Origin: Stereocaulon alpinum
Lineage: Eukaryota; Ascomycota; Lecanoromycetes; Lecanorales; Stereocaulaceae
Reading direction: 5' to 3'
Assembly: GCA_018257865.1 (NCBI GenBank)
Contig: JAEUBA010000001.1
Location: forward strand, 744,001-808,000
Length of the DNA: 64,000 bases
Both the position numbers and the translations under genes were made by a program. Of this stretch, positions 43,622 through 56,313 are shown piece after piece. Below the pieces are notes generated by a model. The model was not told where the DNA came from. It saw only the letters and a list, made by a program, of their open reading frames with translations, and ran no database searches. Positions within the stretch are counted from its first letter, which is position 1. Every line of letters starts with the position of its first letter.

Positions 43622-44756
43622 TATGAGGGGAAAATGGGGCACGCAATACCGCGATAAGTCTCAGGTGTAAGACAGTGAGCAAGGGCTCCTAGGAAGCGGG
43701 ACTGGTAGCCTTTTGAAGCCCTTCGGACAGCTGGGTCCTGAACGGAACCTTGCAGAAAGCCACCATGCGAGACCACGACTACAAGTTGAGAGGAGGTTTC
43801 ACACTAGTTGCTGACAACAAGGGTTTCGACCATAGATTAACGGAGTCGGCATCTCTTACTCGAGGTAATGGAGAAGCGAGTCTAGTCGTAGTGATGATCA
43901 AGCTAATCTAGACGAGATGGAGTAATGTTGTAGATGCCATGCATTCTCACCTGCGTCCTTGTCAATTATAGCAGCCAGTGAAGTTGTAGCAGCCGGCTGG
44001 AAATGTTTCATGTGTGCGCTCGTGCGCCATCATGGCCTCGTTACCAGAAACACGATCTACCTCTGTTCCAGAGATCACGCCTGGAATGACCGATCACGAT
44101 TGCTGCAGCACAGCCACCTCAAACTGTAAGTAGGAAAGTAAGTGGAGGTCGTCAAGAGTACCTTAGGAAATATCTGCTAGATGTGAGAGATAAGGCTGCA
44201 TTACTCTGAGCTGCAGGGGGCATTCATAGCGCTTAGCTCCGGATCACGACATTAATTGAGCAACCAATCACAAATCAACAAGATGCCGAGATAGCCAATA
44301 GACCAATCTAGTCCCGTAACATTATAAATAGCACCAGACATGAAAGAAAGGCAAACGAATCACAGCGCTTCTCTCAATTCTAGGCGTCGCTCAGAACAGA
44401 GCTGAAGAGGTATTTGCAAAGGAGCAGAAGCCAAAAGATTCTTGATCATGCTTGGATAGACTTCTAAGAGTGTCACCATACATGATGATAAGGACCGCGA
44501 TATCGCTTGTAAGAGATCTTCTTGTATGCTTGAATAGTGCGAGTCGAGTTTAACAGTTTGTGTACAAGCTGCACATATCAAAAAGATGAGCACGGGTGGT
44601 ATTTGATCAGAGCAGTCTTTTCACAGTAGACGTCTACTTAGACCCTGAAATAGCGTCTTTGCTCCATATGTCAGCGCCTTGTCCGCTTGGCACGGTCGTG
44701 AGAACTGCAACCAGAAAACCGTAGGGTCTCACTGCATTCAAGACTTGTAAGCTAAT
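43622..44756. other. Intergenic, promoter of the membrane protein and 3' flank of the kinase
   Basis: 1.1 kb with no supportable gene; a 77-codon frame at 44360-44593 (minus) has no recognisable content. Confidence 0.4.
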
Positions 44757-46352
44757 CTATATAGCTCGCGGTCTCTTCGCAGGCCTCCGGAGGGCACTTT
44801 GGTCATCAAATTCGAAGACATACCCTGCACCTTCAACTCCTCGGACCTTTTCAGTTGACCCTTCATTCAGCTCCGCTCCTACGTTGCTACGGTCTGCCAT
44901 ACTCCGGGCGTGCTCGGGATTTCGTATCTCCGGGAAGGTCGGCAGAAGCTCTTTCTCGACGGCACGCGGACTCTCCTTCCACCATCTTTCTGAGATTGCA
45001 GCGTATCGACCTTTTCCTATTCCAAGCGCCTCTGCGGCGGTCCACCGAACATGGGGATCCCATCGGAGAAAACCTTGTAGGAATCTGACGGTCTCTAGTG
45101 AGGTCTCACCCGAATATTTGCGCTCCAGGTTGTCCGCTCGTCCCGAGGACAATGACTCTCGGCGCCATCTTATAAGTTCAGGACATCCCATAGCTGATAG
45201 TGCGGCCAAATCCCCGGGAGTAGGCGAGCCGAGAAGCTTGACAATGAGACTCAATTGCTCGATGGGTGTCTCGCCAGTCAGACAAGGTGTGCTTTGGAGG
45301 AGCTCTGCAAGCACAAGTCCGGCAGACCACAAGTCAATAGATGGGGTGTAATACTTCGTGCCAAGTAGAAGCTCTGGGGCGCGGTACCAGATCGTGCATA
45401 CCCCTGGTGTTAGAGGCCGCGGACTGTACGCGCGAGCCATACCAAAATCCGCTTAGAGTCACATATGAGCAAACAGAACCTCAAACGTCTCCTTCAATTT
45501 GTGAAGACCTACCCAGCTTTAGGACACCTTTGGCTGTGAGCAATATGTTCTGCATCTTCACATCGCTAAAAAGACGTCAGACAGCGGTCCGTTGCCAAAG
45601 CTTCACTATCGTACCGATGAATGACCTCGTTTCTGTGCAAGTAGTCGAGGCCCTCAAGGAGTTGTCTGAATAGACATTTGACTAAGATCAATCCGTCAGT
45701 CAAGCTAATGTGCGGGAAAAGGAGGCGCATATTCCGACCTTGGCTCATAGTAAATTTGACTTGTAGTTCATCAAGCATTGTAGCGAGGTCCTAGTCTCGA
45801 TGTAACCGGCACTTCCCACGCCTGGAAAGGCGAAGGGAGAATTAAGCCAGCCAGATGCGCCAAATTCTCGGAATGCCTCAGGTTCATACCCTCAGCATGG
45901 GGCTACCAACCTGCTCCGCGTACTCCATGACCATGTAGACTTCATCCATCGCTTCTTCGCCCACAGCCACATTGATCACATTGATTATGTTGTTGTGCTT
46001 CAATGACCGAAGGATGGAGATTTCTCGCAGGGCCGTGATAGGTACGCCATTTTGTCGCTCTTCTGCTGAAATACGAACTTGTTTGAGAGCAACGATCCTC
46101 GACGTTGCAAGGGCTCGTGCCCGATAGACGACGCCGTAAGCTATGACTGATAAGCATGTGTACGAAAGAAAAATTTAAGGCAAGCTTACTGCCTTCGCCG
46201 AGCTGGTTGAGCTTCTCGTACGACTTGATAGAGAGGCAATGACCTGCTACGTGTCAGACAAGCTTCGTGGGCCCGTGGTTATTGCTAAGTGCTAACCTTG
46301 AAAACCTGACCCAAGCTCGAGATCGAGCGGCTGACCAGTCACTGACATCCAT
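44757..46352 (-). CDS. Cyclin-dependent kinase, CDK10/CDK11-like
   Basis: Seven exons on the minus strand: 46352-46343, 46246-46190, 46140-45911, 45790-45739, 45681-45615, 45565-45513, 45451-44757, with consistent phases and 387 residues. Kinase landmarks: LGEGTYGVVYRAR (Gly loop), IVALKQVRIS (catalytic Lys), PITALREISILRSL (a divergent PSTAIRE helix, as in the PITSLRE/PISSLRE group), VIHRDVKMQNILL (catalytic loop), ADFGMAR, TIWYRAPELLLG. These fit CDK10/CDK11-type kinases, which act with an L- or M-type cyclin in transcription or splicing control. The C-terminus ends in a basic RRPAKRPRAI, a possible nuclear signal. The activation segment has SPRPLTPGV, with Thr available for phosphorylation. 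The ten-base first exon is the least certain. Confidence 0.82.
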
Positions 46353-46884
46353 CGCGGCAAAGCATCGCTACACATGCTGCCCTCCATATTTCGTCAAGTC
46401 GTACAAACAGCCGAGATTAATGGAGAATCTAGATATCTCGGCAAAAGCTCGGCAGGCTGCCCTTGGCGCAGCCACACCCGTCCGCGCCGTCCTGCCGCGT
46501 CGCTTCAGAGTCACGCATTTACAGACATCGAACGAGTGTTTCAATTGCCCGTGATGTGTAACATCCCCAATTCTTATATCCGCTCCAAGCGTCCCATGCA
46601 CTCATCCCGTGTAGTTTGACCCTCTGAGTCCTATGTCCCTGACTACAAGCTTTGCGCTCCGTTGCTCACCCGAAGTCCTGGCCATGGGCCTTGTTATCAT
46701 TCGAGCGGAAAACAATCAGCATGCCTCTGTCTCTGATGACAGGACCATGGCGGCCTACATGAACGCGATGTACTTTCATGGCAGGCTTTTTGCAAAATGT
46801 TGAATCCACTTAATCCTTGTCTTCAATTACAGTCTCTCCCATGCCTCCTTTGTTGCTTTCGTGGATTCTGTGATGAGAGCCACG
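46353..46884. other. Divergent promoter region
   Basis: Separates the start codons of the kinase (minus) and the Pro/Ser-rich secreted protein (plus). Open frames here are shadows; no motif recognised. Confidence 0.4.
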
Positions 46885-49357
46885 ATGTCTGTCTTTACCA
46901 AAATATTCTTGCTAAAGATATTTCTTCCTTTGATGATTCACTGCGCGCCGAACAAGAACTCTGAAGATGATAAGATTCGCTCTAGAAACGTCCTTAGACC
47001 CAGGCAGAACGGCCTTGCATTTCCGAACATAGATTCATACACTGGCTTCGCAACCTTGCCCAGCGGATTGGCACCTTTGAGTAATAACTTGGCGACGGGC
47101 ACAAGACCTTTCGTTGTGCCTTCCGGCACTGCAAACACCGGGGCCAGCACTGGTGCTGGTGGTTACCAGCCTTTCCCAACTGATGGAGCTCCATATCAGA
47201 ATGATACATCAGCAAACAGTCAGGCATTGAGCTACCCCTTCGCGGCAGTGCCTACCTCACAGCCAGCTGCTGCTCAATCGATTGAAAGTGCAGCAAACCA
47301 AGTCGGTCAGAGCGCGGTTGGAAATCAATGTCCGTCACCAGAGACCGTAACGCTGCCTCCACAAATGGTTACCCAATGTGCTCAAACTGTCACTGTGACT
47401 GCTACTCCACCAACGGTAACAATTAATCCGCAAATCCAGACGCAAGCGGTGACCGTCACTGTTACTATTACGGCTGGGCCGACCCCAGCTTGTCCAGATA
47501 ACACAGGCAGTCCTCAGGCACTTCCAACTGCGGCTCCACCGACTTTACCACCTCTAGAAGGCCCGAATGCTTCAGCAGCTGCCTCAGTGCGTTCCATTTC
47601 TGCATTTCCGGTTAGTGGAGGCCTGGGTGGTCAAGATACAGGCAATCTAGGTCTTGGCAGCCAACTGCCTGCTTCGACAGGTGGGCAAGCGTCAGACTTG
47701 TTACCTTCGATGTCGAGTGGTCAAGATACAGGCAGCTCAGATCTGGGCAGCCAAATGCCTGCTCCGACAGGTGGGCAAGCGTCAGACTTGTTACCCGCTG
47801 TACCGAGTGGTCAAGATACAGGAAATCTAGGTCTTGGCAGCCAACTGCCTGCTCCGACAGATGGGCAAGCGTCAGAACTGCTGCCCGCTGTACCGAGTGG
47901 TCAAGATACAGGAAATCTAGGTCTTGGCAGCCAACTGCCTGCTCCGACAGGTGGGCAAACGCCAGACTTGTTCCCTTCGATACCGAGTGATCAAGTGCCT
48001 AGACTGGGAACGAACGCCGCTGCACCTTACCCTACGGATTTTGGAGTCCCAGCTGCAACCCCAGCTGCAGCCCCATCTGCAGCCCCCTCTGCAGCTCCAT
48101 CTCAAATTCCATATCCGGCTCCTGCTGCGCCGTCTGTCCCGGCATTACCAACAGACTCAGCCATACCCTCAATACCTCCAGCCTCAAATAACGTACCCGG
48201 CGATTCAGGCTTGAGCCCGAGCAATGCAGGGCAGGAAAGTGTGCTTGGCGCAACGCCGTTAGCTCCAACAAATGATCAAGCTTCTGCGCAGGCTTCGTCT
48301 CCCCAAGTAACCGCACCCTCCGGCAATGCCCCAATCCCTGTCCCAAGCGGCAATGCCTTAGGGCAACCGTTTGGAGCACCTTTTGTTTCGCTGCCCAGTG
48401 CCCCGTATCAAAATGTCACAGCCCCCTTCAATGGGACAGCTCTAATAGGTTCTGGCTTGTCTGGAACCATGCCTCGAGTTGAGCCTACCGGGTCTGGTTT
48501 CCTAGGCTATACAGGAGGACCCACCACTCTATCACAGCGTCCACTCCCGAGTGAGTACCAAATCCAGTTTCCACCATCTCAGACAACCCAAGGGACCCTT
48601 ACCGCTGGGGCTACAATTCAAATAATTTTACCACCAGCGATATACGGCTCACCCACCCCTCTTCCATCGGCCGGTGGCTCTCAAATAGACACTGGACCTA
48701 ATTCTGCATTTCATGAGATACCCGCGGGATCTACTCCACGACCAATGCCACCGGTCAATCAGTCCGGTTTGCAAGGGCCCCAATTGTCGCCATTCAGCGT
48801 TGGGGCATCCTGTTCGCTCAATAACACATCGGCCCAGAATGTCACAGCAAAAGTAAAGGCTTCTCCCTTCCATGGCTCTTCCAATTGATGTTGCTAATAT
48901 GTTGCTAATCATATCCTAGTATGACAATCTCCACTCCTCATCTCCAAACACTCCCCTCCTATACCTCGGCTTGAACTACACATCTTTCACCCTCTCCGAA
49001 TCCAAGTCAAGTCAAATCATGGCCGAACCCGTCGCTACACCAAAAGCCATAACCGTCGCAGCACCCTTCCTCTCATTCGGCCTCAATTCCATCTCTATAT
49101 CTTGCGGCGACAACCCGCCGCCTGGCAATTGCAGTGTTCATATAGCCGCTCTGGGTGCACCAGCTACAGGCACAAATTCTGCTTCGACAACGGCGATGTT
49201 GAGGACAGTGCTTCTAGAAGGGAACGCCACGCAGAAAGTATGGTTCGATGAAACTTGGATAGGGTTGAGCCAGGTGAACCTTACGGCGGAGAAGGGAGGT
49301 AAGGAGATGGCGGTTGGGGTAGGCGAATTGTGCTATGAGATCGTGAGTGCTTGCTGA
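46885..49357 (+). CDS. Pro/Ser/Ala-rich secreted protein with 30-residue repeats
   Basis: Two exons, 46885-48852 and 48920-49357 (67-base intron, donor GTAAAG), giving 801 residues. The Met at 46885 opens the signal peptide MSVFTKIFLLKIFLPLMIHC; an in-frame Met 12 bases upstream is possible. A short Val/Thr segment with TVTVTATPP and VTVTVTITAG, like those in many fungal wall proteins, precedes four 30-residue repeats (GQDTGNLGLGSQLP and so on; bases 47629-47988), then Ala/Pro-rich spacers. The C-terminal exon forms a small folded domain (SFGLNSISISCGDNPPPGNC; ETWIGLSQVNL) ending ELCYEIVSAC with paired Cys. No GPI tail. Probably secreted or wall-bound; I do not recognise the C-terminal domain. 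Confidence 0.78.
47629..47988 (+). repeat. In-frame minisatellite, four units of 90 bp
   Basis: Units start GGTCAAGATACAGG and code for 30 residues each. Units three and four are the most alike; variation is partly synonymous. Lies inside the secreted protein gene. Confidence 0.9.
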
Positions 49358-50198
49358 GCTCTTAACGGAAAGTCTCGGGAACCTTTATGACGAACGATAT
49401 AATGTATAAATCTTTGTAAACAATAAGAAACTCAGTTGACAACTAAACCTGACAGATTGGTCGACCTTCGAGCTAACAGAAATAGATTTACTAATTAAAA
49501 TCGTACCAGACCATTCTATTACTCACATTGTATCCGATCTCCAAAAGACGTCACAACCCTCTCCCTCCTCTCAAAGACACCTCTATCTCCCCTATCATCT
49601 CCCTCTCGCCCTCAGCTAGAGCACCACCGTCACCATCAATTTTCTCCAGTCCCATCTCCTGCAGACAATCTAAATGTCCATCTCTATATAGCGACGCTGA
49701 ATCGTACCCTGATTACAGGTCTACTCCCAACAATGTGACTGACGCTGCTCCTGCACTCTCGATCACGGAAAGCGAGCGTTGAGATACGGTGATAAGATGA
49801 GTGAGGTATTTGGCACCTCCACGGATAGCTGTTATGGTTTTTGCGCTAGTCTACCTCGTCGAAGGGAAATGGTGACATTTTGTATTAGGCAAGACGCTAG
49901 GATGTGAGCAAGTGGGATGTGTGGTATACCCGTGGTCTATGAGGGAATCGGAGGAAGCTGGGATTGTAGGTGTCAAAGAGAAAGGGCCCCTTGTTTAAAT
50001 AAACTATTCGATATATTATCAACTGCATGCCTCATGGATAGCAGCAGAAGCTGGTATCATACCGCTGCCCTTGCATATTAGGAATTCCTTTGCTAGGAGT
50101 CTATTGTAGTATAATATATTACATTGCTTGCCAGGATGCAATTCAATCACTCGCGTTACTGAGAATTCTGTAAAGCACTGTTTCCACTCAGACTTGTT
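49358..50198. other. Convergent 3' region
   Basis: Between the ends of the secreted protein gene and the ABC transporter gene. Pyrimidine-rich patch at 49550-49650; no gene supportable. Confidence 0.4.
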
Positions 50199-53100
50199 TC
50201 AGCGATTGTCTTCATTCCCTCCGCGACTCCGACCCCACCCTAATCTCTCCTTCCAAGCCCACCTTGTTCTCTTGGCTTTCAGTATAAGAAATGCGAGCAT
50301 CCGGTATACGACCACACAGATACCCAAGGCAAGGAGATTTAACCCGGCATTGCCGTTGAGATTGTACAGGTTCAGTACATCTTCCCCATTCGTTACTGGA
50401 CATTGCCCGTTCGGCAAGCGCTGCGCCTCGGTGCAAGAGAATGTGACGTCTGCGAGAGTGTAAGGCGCCAAGTTCCCAATGGCCCACTTGATGGGACTAA
50501 GATGGTTGAAAGCCTGCAGGAAGGCTGGGATATTCAAGCTCATGACCCCACCCATGATCTGAGCTATAGACAGAACAACGGAAGTGACGTTGACCGCAAA
50601 ACCTGTATGGTCAAATAGTGTATTGAAAATAATTCCGACGCTTTCGCCACAGTTGACGATGCAGAAGGCGTTGAAGGCCACAATGAAGAAGAGGGATGCG
50701 GTACGGTGGAGGCCGACTGCGAGATCCATGAGGACGGCAAAGACGAGACACGTGCAAATCTCGAATGGTATCTCAGCCAGCGTATATTGGAGGAAGAAGG
50801 CTTCGACTGAATAGGCGTTGTCGTCATGTTCGCGGTAGAAGACCGCCTTCTCGTCCGGGTAGACAGCAACATTTTGCAGCATGCCAACAAAGTAGAGTGG
50901 AGCAAATTCTTGAACGAAGCCTAATCGAGTTTGAACGCTGTAGTAGTCGCTCTTGAGGGGGGCGAAGAAGAGAGTTACGCAGATGGCGTAGCCTAGGATT
51001 TGCGTTGTGCGGGCTATGATGGAGGGTGGATTGCGACGGAAGTTAATGAAGCTGCGATGGAGAAGAATGGGGAACGAAACGCGAAAAGGTGTCATGCTGC
51101 GGGCTAAGCTCCCCAATTCGGCTGGTGTGGCGATGTGCGAGACGGTCTGGTGCAGGGGCGCTTGGGACTGATCCCATTCGAGTATCAAGGATCGTACCTT
51201 TTCCCTGCTTGTAGACTCTTTGGTCTCATTTTGAAGGTTGACAGTGATCAAATCAAGGGCGAAGTCCGCTGGATTGGTGGTTGTCGGGCACTCAAATCCC
51301 AAGGCTGCGAAGTGATTCAGCATTAGGTTTCCCTTTCCAGCATACACTGGCGAGCCGCCGCGAGCCAAAAGTAGGACGTCGCTAAAGTGTTTGAACAGAT
51401 CGCTTCGAGCCTGATGGATGGTTAAGACGAGAGTTCTACCTTCGTCCGCAAGAGCTCGTAAGACCTCAATGATTGAGGAAGCGGTGAAAGCATCCAGGCC
51501 GCTTGTAGGTTCATCCAGGAATAGAACTCTGGGATCCGTCAAAATCTGAATAGCGATGGTAACACGCCGCTTTTCACCACCACTAATCCCTTTCACCATC
51601 TCGCTACCGACTAGGTTGTTCGCACAGTCGCGCAGACCCATCTTTAGTAAGACAGACTCGGCGCGTTGCACCTTTTCATGGTTTGGGACATGTGCCGGCA
51701 GACGTAGACCTGCAGAGAAGTGCAAGTTCTCTCGCACAGTAAGGTAGGGAAGAAGTGCGTCATCATCCTGACACACATAAGAACAGATTGACCGGACCAC
51801 TTTCTCAGAGGGAACCGCGCCGTTGAACAGCATCTTGCCAGCGGTTTCGTATCTGGTGGACGTGGAGTTGTGCAGACGATAGGCCATGGAATTGAGTAGG
51901 GAAGTTTTACCCGAACCTGAGGGTCCCATTATTACGTTAAGCACGCCAGGCTCGAAGGTTGTGCTCAGAGACTTTAGGATGGAAAGCCTTGGGGTCTTCT
52001 TCAGCCAGCCATTGCGCTTCTGTATATCGAGGCTGTAGCTATCTAGCTTTATATTGATCGTTTGTATTTCGTGCAGCGAACGAGCAGTCATCTTCTCTTT
52101 ACCAGCGGAGTAGTCGGTATCATCTTTCTGAGCCCTCGAAATACCCAGACTAGCTTTGCGGAATCGAAGCAATAAGCCAGATCCTAAGAAAAAGGCAATA
52201 GCGAACGCAAGCAGAACGATGATTGGCCTTGTGATCCAATTCAACGGGAATCCCAGAGTTTCCATGACATACCGTCCAGTGTATTCGTTGCAAGCAGGGT
52301 TGGTGGTACCTCCAGCTACCGGGCAGTCATAGAGCTGACCAGCAGGATCCGAGGTATGTCCTACGAACTCGTTCGCTGCTAGAGCGCCGTTCGCATAGAA
52401 TGTGTATGCGGTCCACTATGCTCACCAGCTTAATAAGGAGACAGTTGCATCAGGAGGTTGTCAAGTCATACCTTCATCCATCGGACCCATATAGGGATTT
52501 GGTTTGCTTGCACGAAATATCCGCAACCAAGGGATTGCAGGGTGAAGCCCATATTCGCAACGAAAGAAGCGCCAGCAAAATTCCGTGACACACCAATGCA
52601 GACCATTGCATAGTTGACAGCGATATACTGGCCAAGGAGTGTGACGCCAAAAAAGACCAAGAATTGACTTGCTAGCGGTCTGAAGCCAATCATAAAGTAG
52701 TATATGACGGAGAAGATCAAAGGTACAGGAATATCTTCAACAAAGATTCGAGCGAGGCGGCGACTGATCAGGAATGACGGGACGCTAATCACACCTTCGC
52801 GGTACTCGCGGTCAAAGAGCTGGATATCGATAGTAAGCCGATACGTCTCGAACAAAAGTATAAGATAGCCTTGGAGAGAGGCAGCGGTGTAAAGTGCTCC
52901 TTCTCTGGAGCGTATGCCAGAAAGGCTGCCATCAAGCTGCAAGAAGATCCAGCCCGTGATAACAGCCATACTTATGGCTTCCAACATACTTCCAGCCACG
53001 CCCATAGGGTCGCGGAACGTCACTTTGATGGTCCGCTCGGTCAGGACTTTGATCTGGTGGCCTAGAGGGGCATGATGTTGCTTGGATGTGTTCTCAACCG

Positions 53101-54175
53101 GCGTAACTGTGTCTATCGAGGGCTTCTCGCGTTCTATCTGGAGCACTTGACGCTCTGGAGATCTTCGAAAAGCGGCCACAAGACTCTGAACCCTAGCCGA
53201 AGAAGTCTCCTCGGCTTCGGGGGTTCGAGTATCAACTGCCGCGAGATCTATCAGGAATTCCGCTGGGTTGACGAAAGGCGGTAGCTTGTAATCGATATGC
53301 TCAAAGTAGGACAGACAATTTGCTGCTGGTCCGCTGTAAAGCGGCGACCCTCCGGCCAGCAAGAGCACGTTGTCAAAGAGATTCCAGATCTCACTTCTAG
53401 GTTGATGAATTGTGCAGATGATCGTCCTACCCTTGAAGGCAAGGGCTTTGAGAGTGGTCACAAGCTGGAAAGCAGTGCTGGCGTCTAGCCCTGTCGTAAC
53501 CTCGTCAAGGAACAGAACCGAGGGATTGGCCAGCATTTGTACAGCCAGCGACGTTCTGCGCTTCTCACCTCCAGAACAACCCTTGTGGACATTGTTACCT
53601 ATCCGGGTATTGGCGCAATTTTTCAGTCCGAGCTCGAGTATGACTTCTTCCACCACTCTCTTCCGCTCCTCATTCGTTGTGGGAGGAGGTAGCCTCAACT
53701 CCGCAGCGTACGTCAATGTCTCCCGCACAGTCAAGGTAGACAGTAGAACGTCCTGCTGCATGACATATGCACTCCTGATGCTCGACAGCTTCGGGTCGCC
53801 ATTGTACGTGATGCTCCCGGTAGTTTGCAGTCTTCCCCCAGCAATGCGATGTGACAAGCTGTTCAGCACTGACGTCTTTCCACTTCCAGAGCTACCAATG
53901 ATAGCTGTCAAGCTACCGCTTGGCATATATGCATCCACGTCTTTGAGAATTGACTTGATCTCCTTTACAGGACTAGTTTTCTTCCATTTGAAGGTGGTGG
54001 CGAAAGAGGAAATCCCACTTGAGGAAACATCGATTGTCAACTTGAGTTCCTTCACGAGGACATTGACAGGATCGACGGCGCGGAAGGATAGGTCATTGGT
54101 TTGGTCTTCGGGCCATTGCACAGGAGGTATGACACGATCATTAGCATCGCTGCCATTCTCGACACTTTTGCTCAT
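50199..54175 (-). CDS. Full-size ABCG-type ABC transporter
   Basis: Two exons on the minus strand, 54175-52472 and 52415-50199 (56-base intron with donor GTATGA), giving 1306 residues. The order is NBD1-TMD1-NBD2-TMD2. NBD1: Walker A GSSGSGKT (94-101), signature CSGGEKRR (about 200), Walker B VLFLDE then VTTGLD. NBD2: Walker A GPSGSGKT (about 732-739), signature ISGGEKRR, Walker B VLFLDEPTSGLD. Each half ends in about six membrane segments, and a large Cys-containing loop precedes the last segment of each half. Unlike Pdr5-type pumps, both sites keep the canonical Lys, so this is a fused pair of WHITE-like halves, as in fungal wide-host-range efflux pumps of that branch. Plasma-membrane export of hydrophobic compounds is likely; the substrate is unknown. 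Confidence 0.88.
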
Positions 54176-54716
54176 GTCCCAAGTTCAGCGTGCGTCGACG
54201 CTGTCACTTCAGAGGGATCAGCAGCATGTCGAGGGGTCTTCCTCTCAAGACTAGCCATAGTTGTCACAGGCTCATGGGGTAAATAAGCACCAAAGGAAGG
54301 TAAGGCGATAGGATTACAAAGTATTGATATCATAGGAAGGTGGTACAATAAGCTTTCAGCGGGCATCACCACTTTGGGGAATTCGGGCCGAGAGATGCCC
54401 CGCATGCGGCCCGAGACGATCATCCGTCCAAGATCTGGTTGGCTCGTCATCGCCGAATGAGAATTCATGTTTTTCTGGGTGAGGGCCCCTGTTGGCCCCC
54501 CTAAGCGAACCCTTTGAGCAAGCCCTTGTAGCGCGATTAGTACTTGAACGAGGGCGGTTTTGGCGTGTTACCCGGGCCCGCCTTCCAGGACCCTCGGGAC
54601 CCTTCTGGGATTGTACGTACGGTAACAACTTTTTCTTTTGGCGATGACGAGGTTGGGCGCCTGAGAGCCTCCAAGACCTATAATTCGCCTGAAGTTGCGG
54701 TCGTTGAGCAGACCTC
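54176..54716. other. Divergent promoter region
   Basis: 541 bases between the start codons of the ABCG transporter (minus) and the ELYS-like gene (plus). No defined element seen. Confidence 0.4.
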
Positions 54717-55746
54717 ATGGCCGATTTCTATCACTTTGAAGATGTTTTTGGCTCCAACCCGAATCTCGCATATGATGAAGACACGCGTGGGAGGATCCGT
54801 CATCACCGCCAATCGCTCGAAAACGAGCTGTTCGTGGATCGCTTGTTGAAGGCATTGGGCATCCGCAAGAGTACGGTTATCACCAGAGAAGCTCGGAGTT
54901 TGGCTAACTCCTCACCTTTCATGAAGCGTCGGCAGCATACCCTCCTGAATCCAACCGCGATCTGAGGGAACTGTTTCAGCGAATTGCAGCCAGCTCGTCT
55001 CCAGACCATCACAAGCATTCTGTGATATACTACCTTCTCAAAGATCTCTCGCAAGCTAAGAGCGACTCGCACGAGCATTTCGCAAAAGCATCATACCTAC
55101 CTGATAAGTATAAAACGTTCATTGACGGCATATGGTACCTCGACAGATTGAAATTTGAGGTAAACACTTCCGGCTACATCAGGCAAGTCTCGCTGACTCC
55201 TTACGTTACAAGAGAGCACTGGACTACCTAACGGAGCCTGCATCAACTCCGACGTTCCCCGAAGAAATACTATATACGCTCTGCCGCCACACATCCCGAG
55301 ACGACGTTACTCTGCCCATTGCCTATTTCCACACCGTATCACCTTCCATCACATCGACCAAAGTCCTCGAAGCATACTTCCTGGTCCTCTGTCGTGCTAA
55401 TGTCACAGAAGCTTTCTACTTCTCTCGCGCCCAAGGTGATATGAACCATCGGGTGCTCTTCGAGCAACTCATCGCATTCGTCCATACAAACTCAACCGGA
55501 GCAATCAAGGCGACTAGAGGGGTCGAGCTGATTAGCCTGCCTTTGAACGAGGAAGAAGAGTCTTGGTTTGATGCGTACTTGGAAGAGAAAGGAAGCGCGC
55601 TGCCAGGTGCCATTGATACACTCCTCATGAGAGGTGTTGCGACTGGACGTACAAACTCTAAACAACGTCATAGAAGGAGACCAAGCGGTCGGAGAATCGA
55701 CGGGATGAACTGGGACAATTTAAGGAATAGTACGCTGACGGCCTAG
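54717..55746 (+). CDS. ELYS-like nuclear pore protein
   Basis: Three exons: 54717-54870, 54936-55159, 55213-55746 (introns of 65 and 53 bases), giving 303 residues. The protein is mainly helical. It opens with MADFYHFEDVFG, then continues with IRKTYPPESNRDLRELFQRI, VIYYLLKDLSQ, DGIWYLDRLKFERALDYLTEP and a long repeat-like helical stretch, ending in a basic tail (RQRHRRRPSGRR-type). The pattern matches the fungal ELYS-like domain proteins (PF13934), which correspond to the helical part of metazoan ELYS/MEL-28 and to a nuclear pore outer-ring partner of the Nup107 (Nup84) complex. The basic tail suits DNA or chromatin contact. Family call by motif memory, not search. Confidence 0.75.
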
Positions 55747-56313
55747 CTACGTAGACAGCTTTGACGGCATCCTTGGGCTCATTAGCTGCCGCTTTTTTCT
55801 GGTGTGAGGGGTCGTTCGCAGTGCGCTTGAAGCAGGATCGATGCAATTCAATTCTTACCGGAAGCACGCTATGGCACAAAGACTCTCGTGTTCACTCCTG
55901 GATGATCGCGAAGCCATACCCTCGGAGCATATAGAATGGATTTGGATTCTGCCTAAAGCATGTGGTGCCCCAGACCACGCTATTGCACCCTCAAACGATC
56001 CGAGAACTCTATTGCAGGAGCTTGGATAGCTATATAAATTAACTACTGAAGCACACACGTCTGGAAAACTGTTGCACCTAGCATCAAAATGTGCTTGGCC
56101 ATCGGAAGCGATAGCTTAAGAGCGGACAGATACCACAGGCTCTGACTATGAAGATAAGGATCTGAAGAAGTTGACTACGGTTATTGCGCCGTACTCCATT
56201 TGCTGAATTACCTTGTTCAATGGAGCTAGAGACCTAACATGGCACGATAGGAATTGGTCATATTCAGCGCGCCCTCAATTTCTTATGCATCAAAAACACC
56301 AAGCCAATTCAAT
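55747..56313. other. Convergent 3' region
   Basis: Between the ELYS-like gene and the small secreted protein gene. No supportable gene. Confidence 0.4.

Noticed and set aside
53412..54254. 280-codon plus-strand frame opposite the ABC transporter
   Set aside because: Shadow of the conserved NBD1 coding sequence on the minus strand.
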